Of a stretch of DNA of 64,000 nucleotides, positions 25,801 to 37,300 are shown piece after piece. Below the pieces are notes generated by a model, which searched no databases, was not told the origin of the DNA, and saw only the letters and a list, made by a program, of their open reading frames with translations. Each line of letters starts with the position of its first letter. Position 1 is the first letter of the stretch. The DNA comes from Ectocarpus siliculosus (Eukaryota > Sar > Phaeophyceae > Ectocarpales > Ectocarpaceae): the NCBI GenBank assembly GCA_000310025.1, contig FN649734.1, positions 5,313,605-5,377,604 of the forward strand, read 5' to 3'. The position numbers and the translations under genes are program-made.

Positions 25801-27135
25801 CGGCAAAAGTACCTTCCAAGCCCGGTAATATGTGTCGGTTTCAAGCCGAACCGGTACTAGATAGCCCGACAGGCGGCGAGAATCAAAAGGAAACGTACAA
25901 GTACGCATACCGCCAACATGCTTCGAGCACAATCTCCAGACAACACATACTGACGGTTACACGATGGGCTGATAGCATATTACGACCAAAGCAAACAAAA
26001 AACGCCGCTAACCTTGATGACGAACTCCACGCTATCCGGCGCCTCCGCCACCGCGAAGAAGATCTCCCTAACCGTGCGAGGGATCACTCCCGCCAACTCC
26101 GCGTCGTGTATAGACGGGCCTTCCATCGTGTGAGTCTTTCCGCTTGACGTCTACAGCAGTACACCAGGCGAAGGAAATCACGAGGAGAAACACAGCCGTG
26201 GTCTTTAAGAGGAAAGGTTCAGGTTAAGGGTTTGAGCTCATTTTCGAGGTCCAGACAGGTTCCAAGTGCGCTTCTGATCTGTGTTTTTTTTCAAGTGATG
26301 TACGTTTCATGCTTTGTTTGGGGTTATGAGTCCCAAGAGCTTTCGACCCAAGCTCATTGGCAAGCGGTGCCGCACGTTGTCGGCTGGCCCGTAGCCCAAG
26401 TTTTCGGGCAAGGCACAAGCACTTGTGTACATGCGACGGGTGACGTCACGCGTGCAAGGATGATCACGACCGATCAAGAGATCTGCGAGACCACCGGCCC
26501 AGAACTCGGCCCATTCCATCCCAATAACTTCACGAGCGTTAATGAATAGGGTCCAGAGACGGCATCGTGGTCGTAATTTTTTTCTTCGACTTTCGACTGA
26601 TAATACTTCAACATCCCTTTCGACTACTGCTGTGGCTCCCATTTGGAACGGGTAGTATTTCAGTGTTTGTAATGTACTTTCTGGAAAAGAGTGCCGTGTA
26701 TAGCGAGCGGCCCGAAAAGAGCACCTAAGATGACCCAGCCAGCGCTCCGGTAAACCGAGAAGAGGGTAGAGCAATCATCCTCTTACAGACGTTGGGGATA
26801 TTGTACCATTTAAATGAACGGCCAGACTACTACTGGTCCGATGCTTTCTCCACGCGATCCCATGCAACTTCGGCCCCAAACCCCATTCCCACATATCCGT
26901 CATCTGACTGGCTCTTTCACCTGACCGTACGCGAAGATCGTCCCATTGTAACCGTCGAAAAGGTCTGGAGGGCAAACGCGGGTGAACCCCGTCCAAACGA
27001 AGCAGTCCGGCCATATCCGTTTTCCAATTCGTTGTGACATCGTTTCGCCGTGAAACCGCCCCCGACCCGCGCCCCATGGCCACCGTCCGATGGGTGTGAA
27101 ACAACAAGCCGCAGATTCAGTTGCAGCAGGAGGAG

Positions 27136-27204
<69 letters not shown>

Positions 27205-29929
27205 CAACAGCAGCAGCAGCAGCAGCAGCAGCGTTTTGCGGGTGCAACGAAGTTCATCATAGACAGTAGCAGCAGCTGAAGCAGCAAACAGCAACAAGTC
27301 ACAGTGAAAGTAACCCAACGGCACCTAACGCCAGAAACATCACCAATAAACAACAGCAACAGGAGCATCACCGGCAGCAGAAGCAGCAGCGCAGAGGTAA
27401 CCCTATGGAAACTAAACGAGAAACGGGGCACTATTGTAGCAGTGGTGACAACGATAGACAGGGTCGAGCCACGCACCGCTGACGAGAGGCTTGGCAACGT
27501 AGTCGAAAACCTGTTGTTGTGTCGCTGAAGGGTCGAAAACACGGTCGTACGTCTTCTTGGAGTCCTTGAGTTCGATGGTCTCCTGGTCTCCGAACAACAC
27601 ACGAGAGATGACGGGGACCACGCGCACACCAACACAGGGACGACAAGACAGACAGACAGAGACAGGCAGACAAACAGACAGGCAGCGGCAGAGATAGAGG
27701 GAGAGCAAAAATACAGGGAGTGGTTGAGAGTAAAGAGGATAATGAGGACGGAGACGGGTGCCGAAGTAGACAAATGGTGCAAGCAAAAAAGCTGTGACTC
27801 CATAAAACACGTACACTTGCAATCCATAGATCCCAGGCCATTCAGTACCCGACACTTGAGCGGTTTGGATCTACCGTTGATTGCGAAACAACAAAGTTGC
27901 GCTAATGTGCTCCCTGGATTTGAATGCAATCATACTATGTAACGATTTTGATGGCAGGTTCATGGATGGTCATTTCTTGAGTCTTCCTGGCGCCGCGCTG
28001 CACCGTTACACCCCGAACGCAATCTAGTAGAGTGTAGTTGTGTCTCTGCGGGCCAACTTTTGCACCCTACTTTCAATCGCCGCAGTGCGGATCCCTCATT
28101 CCACCAGAGATTATCTCCTTCTATGGTCCTTCATCTCTATCATAGCGCAGGGGGGTATGAGCTGCATTGGGGCGCTCGATCGAAGCGACACATTGGCGTG
28201 AAAGTTGTCTCCCGAGAGCTTAAAAAGTCGCGTCAGCTGGACACCAACGCCTTCTGTAACGGTGAGCCGATTAATTGGGACAAGCAAGAGGCCATGACCC
28301 CGCCGGGCTCAGTAAACTGGGCAGGGGTTGAACAACAAGTACTCCCGTTGACATCAACGGCGTGAACTGCTCTTGTCTTCTAACGTTTGTCTTGTACCCC
28401 GTAGCTTCATTTAGAAAATTTCTTCAAGGAGCATCAACGAGAGACTGCCCGTTCAACAAAAAAAGAAAAAAGCGTTCGAAGGCGTGTGTTGAAGTCTTCA
28501 CAGCAGCCAGGCGCACGTGCCTGCTGGATGATGATACTGCTGGAGCTTTTGTTGATGAAGCATGCAGGCACCTATATGTGCCGGCGTCAAGCACAACATG
28601 ACGCCCTTCGTCTGTCTGTCGATGGCTACTGCTGGTTCTTCAATCCGAGTTCGCACGCTCTCTTTAGGCTGGTGAGCACAGCGAAGGCGCTCAACTCTCA
28701 TCATATCAAATCCAACACAGCACGACGTGAAGCAATAGCAACGCCTGTAGGGATGAGATTCCGCTCCTTGCTGCCAAGTGTTCCTTCCACCTTTCGCAAC
28801 GCACTCTCAGGTACCACACACTCATCTCCTAAGCGCGAGAGGAAAAGGCGTGTGGTCATTGTCAAACCCGCCTCCGCGTTTTTTGGCTCCTATTCTAACT
28901 GCAGGATTGACCCAGGGTTCAAGGCAGCACACCGGGTGATGGCTAGACTCACACGTCAATCTGTGAGCCTCTGGGCATGTGCATACCGGCAGCGGACCTC
29001 TGTGCCCCAGAGTACTTTCCTTTTAGTCCACCCCATGTTCCATCTAAAGTACAAGATAGACCTTCGTCGCTACTCTGTACAAAAAAAAAAAAAATGGGCC
29101 GTTCATTGTAAGGAATAATAAAAACACACACAGAAAGACTACCCATTCGAGATATACCCACAGTCGAACGGGATGTGGTGGAGTCTTTTCAGTGAGTGGA
29201 CGGAAACCGGCTGGGTACTGGACTTATTTCGAGTCTTTTTAAGTCAATACACTGATGATTTATACCAGTGATGCCAGCTGGTGCTAAGTACAAAAACATC
29301 TGTATTCATTTTTCTCTGCTGTTACGGCTGTTACGCTGTTATGGATACCTACAGCAGTATGCTACATACCTACGCCAGGCGGTTTCATGTTGCGGAGGCG
29401 CGTGCGTAAAAAGAGGCGCCCGCTGTACCAGCACACCCAGTGCGATGACGAGGCTCCAAAAGTTGCAGCGTAGACACGACTATAATAGTAATCATCATCA
29501 TCAGCGGGAAAACAAACATTTTGAAACGTCACGACGGGCGCCATCGGCTACATGGCAGGCCAGAGTATCACATCATGTAGATAAAACCGTCATCATCGGA
29601 GTGTCCCGCCACACTTGCGCTCTCAACGAAAAAACGATGCCCCGACAACATCGCACCTCGCTGGGAAACGTGACGCACACCGTACCGCCGGCTTCGATCT
29701 CCTTCTTGTTCTGCGGCCGGACTCGAACCACCACGCGAACGGCGCTGTTGGTTCTGTCTCCCCCGCCCCCACTTCCTCCAGCTCCCGCGAACCCGCCAGC
29801 CCCGATACCATTGGGCGTCTTTCGCTCGCTGTCGGTAACAGCGCTCGACTCGGAGCCTGCCACGGAGGCAACGGGCGACCTTCTCCCCGACGGCGTGCGT
29901 GCTCTCGTTGGTGTGGGCTGCGTCGCCAT
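13887..29929 (-). CDS. Conventional kinesin (kinesin-1) heavy chain
   Basis: Plus-end-directed microtubule motor. Exons: 29929-29657, 27582-27477, 26964-26921, 26150-26013, 25659-25597, 25078-24995, 24210-24103, 23702-23607, 23214-23089, 22264-22162, 21788-21688, 21031-20748, 19950-19797, 19094-19041, 18715-18412, 17905-17716, 16947-16833, 16580-16446, 16027-15974, 15546-15449, 15068-14963, 14691-14581, 14201-13887. Phases match throughout; total 1,053 residues. The N-terminal motor follows a 60-residue Gly/Ser/Pro-rich leader: [15 protein letters not shown]-loop [11 protein letters not shown] (about 140-150, split between exons 3 and 4), switch I SSRSH (about 259-263), switch II VDLAGSE (about 288-294), then [14 protein letters not shown]. 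The neck resembles kinesin-1 ([20 protein letters not shown], then [10 protein letters not shown]). A Glu/Lys-rich coiled-coil stalk with Ala/Gly/Ser-rich interruptions follows. The last exon opens VKTLRGG, like the IAK/LRGG region of fungal kinesin-1 tails (inference). Start and stop are clear; the final exon abuts the assembly problem. Confidence 0.92.
17351..17514. repeat. 82-bp tandem duplication in a kinesin intron
   Basis: Two copies (17351-17432 and 17433-17514) share ACACAAACAT..AAGTGTTT, CAACCGCACCGAGACTGACA and GGTTAGGGCGGTC with few differences. The end motif, GGTCAGCCGGTTA followed by GCGGTCGAT, recurs near 54901, and a weaker form (CATTGGT-AACCGGTT) occurs near 20460 and 20680. 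The unit may therefore be one end of a dispersed element. Confidence 0.7.
22316..22437. repeat. About 61-bp tandem duplication in a kinesin intron
   Basis: GTCCGAGTTTATGTAGGGCA, then GGACCTCAATGACACCGTGA, is followed directly by a close copy (GTCCGAACTTATCTACGGCA, then GGACCTCAATGACGCCGTGG). It is a small local duplication with no coding content. Confidence 0.65.
23394..23451 (-). pseudogene. Partial relic copy of kinesin exon 8
   Basis: In the intron just downstream of kinesin exon 8, the minus strand reads GAGATGATCAAGAAGG and then CCACGGACC. The real exon has GAGATGGTCAAGAAGA and then CCACGGGCC, the end of switch II ([12 protein letters not shown]). The match extends upstream over GGTGG-CC-GCA. 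The copy has stops in the expected frame and no good donor, so it looks like a decayed duplicate exon. Confidence 0.5.
23949..24033. repeat. (GAACGA/GAACAA)n microsatellite
   Basis: About 14 units of AGAACA/AGAACG in a kinesin intron. It produces spurious open frames of alternating Arg/Glu or Leu/Val. Confidence 0.9.
24385..24500 (-). mobile_element. Dispersed short element, diverged copy 2
   Basis: The stretch shares CTTCCGG-TTTGCTCAGTACCT, GGTCCAGCTGGGGCGGA-TCCTTCCGTGGT and CAATGGCGCATTTGG with the copies at 9285 and 58331. It lies in the kinesin intron between exons 6 and 7. The AAC tail has decayed. Confidence 0.5.
27137..27233. repeat. (CAG)n/(CAA)n microsatellite in a kinesin intron
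   Basis: About 32 CAG triplets with a few CAA interruptions, lying in the intron between kinesin exons 2 and 3. On the transcribed strand this is a CTG/TTG run. It should be length-variable. Confidence 0.95.
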
Positions 29930-30020
29930 TTTGTGTGATCAACGCCAGCTGCTGGTGGGATGGTGGTTAATCAGCGTGTACTCTTTGGTGTACTCTCTCT
30001 TCTTTTTCAAAAGAGAGACG

Positions 30021-30027
30021 TGCTGCA

Positions 30028-30064
<37 letters not shown>
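30021..30064. repeat. (CTG)n repeat just upstream of the kinesin start codon
   Basis: About 14 CTG triplets lie 92 to 135 bases upstream of the kinesin ATG. The transcript would carry this as a CAG run in its 5' leader if transcription starts further upstream. Confidence 0.9.
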
Positions 30065-30065
<1 letters not shown>

Positions 30066-31689
30066 GGGGGAGTGTGGTGTGTTGTGACGTGTGACGGGTG
30101 TGTGGGTGTTACCCCCGTCCCGATCAGATGAGACGATCCTTCGAGGATGATCTCACCACCCGACCGCACACAACTCTCCGCACACACACCCTCCCGGCTG
30201 ATCACACGCAACGGGCGACTCTGTCTGCCAAGCCAAGCCTCTGCTGCTGGGCTACGTTATTTTCATCTCTCAGACGGGGGCTCCGCGTATGAGGCGAACC
30301 ACACGTCGGGGTGCGGAAAAAAAAAAGTTCCGAGACAGACAGTTGTACCTGGGTCCGCGCGTGCTGCTTGCTTGGTCGTCCCGTTCGCTAGGATGCCATC
30401 GTCTCCGTCGCGGTTGTGGTTGTTGGCGGTGATCTTGTCGTTGCTTCTACACAATAAAATACATGTTGACGTCGATCCCGTAACGAGTGCTCGGCTGATC
30501 ACAAGCCCCGCAAGCAACTTCATCATAATTGTTGGAAGAACCAATTATTCAAATGCATCCGTTGTGTGCCGGCCGCCTTTGGTATCGTTGGTTCTCCTCT
30601 CAACAACTGCCATGTGTTTTGTGCTCGTCACGACCCCGCCCATACTCTGCTGTGCCGATGAGGAACAACGAATCTCTTGCAGATGGAATACTGCAGAACG
30701 ACACACATCCCGACGTGCTATATTCAGTACATGGTTGATGGCGCGTGAGCCTCGTCGAACGTGCGGATGATGATGATGACGAGATGATGACGGTTCTCCC
30801 ATGCGGGGGGGCAAAAGAGGTTTTTGTCTCAAAGTAAGGAGAGGTTTCTCCCGAAGTACTTTGCCCTCGGCTCGCTATACTAGTTTTAGATTGGGTGGGG
30901 GCATATTTCTCGTATCCGAAGCACGTTCAACTTGCACCGTTTTTTTGCTCTCAAGTCCTCGAAACTCTACTTCTACGACGAATTGACTTTTCACGTATTA
31001 TAGTAGTCTAGAGACTGAAAGGGTGGCCTTGCTTGCTGTATGTAGTGCACGGGAACATTTATTTTAGACATGTATGGACCCAAGAGGTGAAAGGCGTGCG
31101 CAAGGAACCGACAGATAGATCGACTGCCCGACGAAGTTGGAAGATCGCACATGTTTGTCACTAAATGGCAAGGACCAGATCGCATCTTCCTCTAGAGTCT
31201 ATACAGCAGTATGGCGTCCAGTTCTTTTTGCCCACCCTAGGTGGACGTTCGGTGGTGCTCCTCAGTGGAACGTTTGTTCGCAACAGTGGCTCAGACGTGC
31301 AACACCCTCGTTATTTCGAACGGTTTACAGTAGGAGTTGACCTGCTGTAAAGGTCGTGGGGAGATCGTTTTCTACAGGTTCGCTCCGAGTGAGCAAAAGA
31401 GGCGTAAATACTATACAGAACGCGCCACTTAGACTAGGAGTTAAGAACTTGAGCCTCAAACAATCCAAAATAAAAGAACTTGGTCATAAGAACATGCTCA
31501 GTTCCGACGTGAACCCGCCCTCATGGTGTACCAATGCGCACACAGATAAGAACGGGGCCCCAAAACCCGGCGGCTGCAAGATAAGAACTCAGGGAGGTTG
31601 GGGGTGACCCAAACAGCAGTTTGATTCAGATTCGAGGCGAGGGGGAGCAGAAAACCTCGTGATAAAATGATCGTACGCCTGACGCGCGG

Positions 31690-32495
31690 AGGGGGAGGGC
31701 GTACTCTCTCTCATGTTTCGCATGCCTTAGAGGTTGGGACTATTGACCACACGTCCTCGAGACGACGCATAATTGTGCCCACAGGACCGATCACCGATGG
31801 CCAATCATTCCTCCCTACAATGCACTTCGAAGTACTTGCCGAAGGTGGCTCAATATCTACCTATCTCGGCCACTTCCCGCCTTTCAACCCACTTGCTATG
31901 CCCCAGCACAGCTACCGTCTTCTCCTGGCTATTCCATGCCTCAAGCATATCCCTGTGTCTTTCAGTCTATGGGTCCAACTCAGTCATGTACATTTCTCTA
32001 CCCTTGTCGCCCAACACGGACGTTTCGCAACGACATGAACCCGGTCTTCGCACTCGGAGCCGCATGCACATTTGAACTTGTCGCCTCCATTGTCTTCCTT
32101 CCCGAATCTTCGTCAACTTTCTCAAAGGCCGTTGTCCCCAGTCCTAATTTAGGTATATATTCCTTTTTTCAACGTCCGTACACATCTAGACCCTCCTTAT
32201 CCTTGGATCCTTTTGTTTGATCGTGTTCTCTCTCAGCAAAAGTAGCACGATTTCTTGTTCTCGAACCCCTATAGACCTACTGTTCGTTTCCAATTTATTA
32301 TCAACTTTATCGATGTTGAACTATTCCATACGTCATCTACAACCTTATCCACTCCCTGGGTTGTTACCCCTATTTTTGTTTGTCCTCTTCGTCTCCCGAG
32401 CTTCTCTCGGCAACCTCTCCTCTCCCATATCGTACACCATACGGTACTTTTTGCCATTTAGCTTCCTTACGCCTCTTCCCGATCGTAGGAGTTGG
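31690..32495 (-). mobile_element. 5'-truncated LINE 3' end, copy A
   Basis: Homologous along its length to copy B (32497-33345): for example CTTCGCACTCGGAGCCGCAT, TCTTCGTC-AC-TTCT-AAGGC and CGTCATCTACAAC occur in the same order. On the minus strand it encodes a frame-broken version of the LINE C-terminal Cys/His region. The element's 3' end (plus left end) is GAGTACGCCC. Non-functional. Confidence 0.7.
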
Positions 32496-32496
32496 A

Positions 32497-33345
32497 TCCG
32501 AAGGGGGGGCGTACTCTCTCTCTCCCTCTCATGTTTTGGATGCCTTAGCGGTTAGACCATTAAACACGCGTCCTCGACAGGACGCAGCATTGTTCCCACA
32601 GGACCGATCACCGATGGTCAATCGTTCGATCCTACTTTGCCAAAGGGGTGGCTCAAAAATGTTGTCCTTCGTCTATCTATCCTATCGATATCAGTTCCCG
32701 CCTTCTCAACCCATTTCCTATGCCCCAGTACAGCAACCGGTTTCTTCTGACTTTCCCGTCCGTGTCTCAAACATGTCTCGTACCTTTTCCTTGTACTTTT
32801 CCCAGCTCACTCATGTGCGTTTCCCTCTCCTTCTTGTACAACGGACATTTCGCAACTACATGAACATGGTCTTCGCACTCGGAGCCGCATTCGCGTGTAG
32901 ATTTGTCGTCTTCATTGTCTACGTTCCCAAATCTTCGTCTACGTTCTTGAAGGCCAATGTCCCCAGTCCTAAGTTTGACTTTCAGCTTTGTCCCTACATC
33001 CATTGGTCCATGAAGAAGGTGCCCCGTAAATCTATTCCTTCTTTAAATATTCCGTACACATGTAGACCCTCCTTATCCTTGGTTTCTTTGGTTAGGTTAC
33101 GTTCTTCTCTCTCGGCAAACGCAACATATATCTTCTCCTTGAACCCTCTAGACCTTGCGTTTCCAGAGTATCGACTGCGTCAATTTCGAACCCTTTCATG
33201 CGTCATCTACAACATTAACCCACTCCGTAGATTGGTACACCCATTCTTCTTGTTTGCCCACTCCGCCTCCTAAGCTGTCTCGACAACCTGTCCTCTCCCA
33301 TGCCGCACATACATACATACATGCGGTACTGCCGTCTAGGGGGGG
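32497..33345 (-). mobile_element. 5'-truncated LINE 3' end, copy B
   Basis: The minus-strand frame at 33003-32767 keeps the motif order of the full RT fragment at 38 kb: KLRTGDIGLQERRRRF, a Cys/His cluster (CGSEC, then H, then C) and CPLYKKERE. These match QFRVGDLDLPERRKRY, CPCG, H, C and CELYRKERE there. It is adjacent to copy A in the same orientation. The 3' end is GAGTACG followed by a C run. Confidence 0.72.
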
Positions 33346-34328
33346 ATGATACGACAATATTGTACACTTGCATCAAAAGTGTCTCGTGATGAATCTACCC
33401 AGAAAGACCTGTGTCCTCTGCATAGGGCAATCGGTATACATAGAAATAAGAACAAGAACCCCGTTTATCATAGGTGGATGCCTGCTCCAAATAAGAACTT
33501 GGCTAATAAGAACATGTGCTCGGTTGGAAGCAACCAATAAGAGTCGAGCCTCAAGCTAAATAAGCGGTTCTTAAGTGGTGGCGCGTTCTGTACCCCTCGT
33601 CGGCCACGACAAACAATGTTTCGCGTCGGGTTTGTTGCACTAGCCCCCGGGGGGGGGGGGGTTGACCAGCGAAAGGATATCAGTGAAGGACCCTCAATAA
33701 CGCCGTTCGATGGTATAGCTACATCGACGGGCGCTATCCAGAAGGACCGCAGAAGGACCGGCGCTATTCAATGTACATATTTCTTGGCGATTCAGTCGAT
33801 GTCCGGCAATTTCACGGGCGCTACACAGGGCCACCGGCGCTATTCCACCGACGTTATTGACGCCCCCCCACTGTAGTTACGGCACTTGCTTCTTGAGGTA
33901 CTCAGGTAACATTGACACCCACAGCCTAACAAGCCTAATGGCAGCGTGCCTTCAGGTAGAAGCGAAACGGTGTAGCTCGGCCTGCACAGAAGCGTCCCGC
34001 CGGACCAGGTGTTGCACGAGCCACCGCTGACCCACTACGCAACGCCCCCCCCCGCGTCTCGCTCAAACTAAAGGTAGAGACCCGGGTAGTCACTGCAACT
34101 GGCTCCTTCCAGCCCGACTACCACGAACAAGCCCGGTGTTTCAGTCTGCCTGGGTCCTCCACCCACCGAGAGATTCGGCGAGCCGGTCGCGTCCGCTCGC
34201 TCGCCGTGAAAATACCCTCAACTAGCCCTGACGGTCCCCGGAAACGCGGACCCGCTCAGCTTTCAAAGTGGCTACGACCGAACGCGAGGGGATCCTTACG
34301 CCTCCGTCCCGCGTACGGCTTAGGAAGG

Positions 34329-37300
34329 CTAAGACCGCTCTCTTCGCTTGTTCCCCGTCGTCGAAGTTCGGTTCGTCTGCCACCCGTCAAGCGGCGTAGA
34401 ACTTAGTCGGAAAAGTCGTGCATTCTCGCTTGCTGACACCAATACTGTACGAGCACCATCTTCGTCTCGCCCGGTACTTTCCCCGACCACCAGCAACCGC
34501 CTACCGATTCCGGTGCCGGCGCCCCCGGGGGTGGCAGCGGCAGGCGCAGGGGCAGGGGCAGCTGCAACGGCAGCGGCAGTGGTGCCATGGTCCTCATTCA
34601 AGCCTATGATCTCGTGTCCTCCCCCCGCCCCGTTCCCTGCGGCGCTGGAGAGGTACCGGTCGTTCCCTTGCTGGAGAAACCTTGCTACCTCGCTCTCCGC
34701 CATGGGCGCGAAGCGATTTCGAGGGTTGTGGGGCACCCGATTCACCAAAGACGGGCTATGCCCACCGGTGCCATTCAAGCGCCCAGCCGCTTCGGTAACG
34801 GCCTCGAGATCAAGGATTCCTCCCGCGGTTGCTACCCCTGATTCCCGTCGATTGCTACCCTTGCGCCCCTCGCCGTTGACGTTCGGGCTCAAACACGATA
34901 CCGTAACAGCTGCTACTCTGCCACCGACACCACCAACAACACCAACAACACCACCAGTGACATATGATCCGAACGGTTCTTGTTCCAGGAACCTGTTGCC
35001 TCTACACTCACTACTGCTGACACGTTGTGACGGCGTCGACGGGTTCGTCCTGTAGCCGCCCCCCACGAAGGCCCGTCCCGACTTGGCTCGTGGTGGAGGA
35101 GGAAACGTAGGTTTGCGTGATCGAATACGGGAGACTAGCTTGACCTATGCATACCATGATCCGAACGAACCAGTAGGGGACCACGCGGGAGCAGAGGAGG
35201 GGGAGATAGGCACCGATGATGGACGCGAGCAAAATATCGGCTACATGGTTCGGTTCTGAAGTTGAGTTCACCCCTACAGCTGATGCGACGTGAGGCACCA
35301 AACCCCGGTATTGCTTTAGGCTTGCGCTTGTTAAGAGACCTCCATCGCCGTCAAAATCTTCTCTGCCTGGGACGGCTGGTTGATACTCTTGGCGTGTGGT
35401 AAGTACGTAGTGGCAGAGCTCCATTTTCGTGAACTGATACCAACTGTTCCCAGCTTGATGGCCACACACACCGGCTGCTTGGTCGGCAGACCGTCTGGCT
35501 TGACATCTACAATGGACCCTCCACCCACCCCCCGTGACCACGAAGGATTTGGAATGCACACACTTCGTCAGCAATACATGAGTAGGCGCAGAAGGACGAC
35601 ATCAGCAGCAGGGGCGAACTGGTGTGTGTGTGTTTCCGACGCCGGAAATGTACTGTATGCCGCACGACATACCTGATGCGGATCCTCTTCCACCTCCAGA
35701 GCCGGCGGCCGCTTGATACTCAAGGGCTTGGCCACCGCAAGCGCCACAGAGCTGGACGTTCGGAGCAACTTCTCCACCATGTTTGTAATAGCCTCGTCTC
35801 CTTTTTTCGCTTCCTCGGCTTGTGACGTTTTCTCGCTCGCTGCCGGTGCTCTTGTGTACCCACCTGCCGTGGTTCCCTCCGCTTCCGCCCCCGCGGCCGC
35901 CGGGTTCGTGCTCCCCGCCAACCCTACCACGCCTCTACCACGGGCCTCTTCCACCCCTCCCGCGCTCGCCGTTTCACGCTCAAACTGCTGTGTTGTTGTT
36001 CGGTCCGTCTCCGCCTTACTGTCACGAACAAGAAGAGGTTGGAGCAATTGCACCGTCGCTTCGGCTGAGCCCCCTCTCACCGCTAGCCCTCCTTGCACTC
36101 CCGCTCCCCCGTCGCCCCCCGGAGCCGGGGCCACCTCTGGCCCTTCCTCCTCCTCGCAATTCCCGAAGTTCTTACCCCCGTACTCAGGCGAGGGTTGGGT
36201 GTATCCATTGACGGCATGCTCCACCGAAAGCTGGTGTAGAGCGTGCGCCAGTTCTTGGTCGGCCCCACTACATGTCGCGTTCTCGCGCTCGAAGGACGTT
36301 CCGGGAGCTGACAGAGACTTGGACGTCTCGGTGCGAATGGTTCTCAGCACCTCTTTTTCCCACCGACGCATCTTCCGAGTATGAGCGTTGGGTTGGAGGG
36401 GGAACGGCAGAGGGTTTCCCTGTGTGGTTAGTTCGTCATCGTCACATGAACAATCGTCTGCTAATGATGGCGGAAGGCACTACTGTTGCTTAGGTCACCC
36501 ATACTTGCTCCACACCAGCATGGACCTCCGGCCCGCCTACTATGCCGAAAAAAACATTTATCTACTGGTCCATGCCGTTGATAAATGTTGAGCATACAGT
36601 TGTTTTGCTCTTTTATTCGTGCCCCTTGTTGGTGTTCTCGGCAACTACTATTTTTAGGTTGCCGTGGGTTGACTGAAATCTTCCCGCTATTGTTTCTCCT
36701 CGGTGTACGTTCTGAGGGTGGGCAAGGGAAAGGGTTCAGCGTACACAAGAAAAACAAAGCAAATCTCTGACACGAGAGGCACAGGGTCGTCTAACTTTAA
36801 CAACTTTTGATCCTGAGATGACTCTGTAAAATTCCACCGGCTGTTGGTGTGTGTTGACTTCACGTTTAACGGCGTGCGTTGTGGAGAGTTTTTCTGACGT
36901 GGAACACACACAAACGCATGATATGTTTGATTGAATAATCCGTTGCTGCCTTCGTCCAACACCGGCCCCCTCACCCGTGCAGAGTCCCCGTTCGCCTTGA
37001 GCTCAGCCTGTCGAACCGCTCGCCAGGCGCGGGCCATCTCCTGTTTCTCCCGTCGCAACTCTTCGAATTCCGGGGCACAAGACGTTCTGCGCAAGGAAAC
37101 GAGTGCGAAGAAACGGGCATCAACAGATGGATATTAAAGATCAACGTTAGGGCAGAAGGCTCGGGTCACGGGCAGTAACATATTTCGACTTACCAACGCC
37201 CAAACCATCGGACCTTATTGTTGCTGCGTGAGCAAGGCTTGTTCACAGCACTGTCCTCTATGCGAGACTCTTTCTCGAACAGCCAGCGCGAGGACAACTC

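Larger units (their letters stand above)
31416..33590. mobile_element. Possible 2.2-kb TIR element (TA target duplication) enclosing LINE fragments
   Basis: CAGAACGCGCCAC at 31416-31428 is the exact reverse complement of GTGGCGCGTTCTG at 33578-33590. Both are flanked outside by TA. The similarity continues imperfectly inward (CTTA, then AAGAAC, then a GAGCCTC-type motif). A third, lone end of the same type is at about 43310-43357. A direct repeat (AAGAACTTGG, then ATAAGAACATG, then GCTC-GTT) sits just inside each end, near 31474 and 33489. No transposase is visible. It could be a Tc1/mariner-like shell or a composite. Confidence 0.4.
29930..34328. other. Repeat-rich intergenic region upstream of the kinesin gene
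   Basis: Contains the kinesin promoter and leader at its left end, two truncated LINE copies and their flanking TIR-like sequences in the middle, and GC-rich sequence with a G13 run near 33648 toward the right. No gene is supported. Plus-strand open frames over 31667-33273 are antisense to the LINE copies. Confidence 0.55.

Noticed and set aside
28486-29118. 210-codon plus-strand open frame inside kinesin intron 1
   Set aside because: No domain, no splice or start context, and mixed composition. It lies antisense to a well-supported intron.
32380-33273. 297-codon plus-strand open frame
   Set aside because: It is the antisense of LINE copy B, whose minus strand carries the recognisable Cys/His motif.
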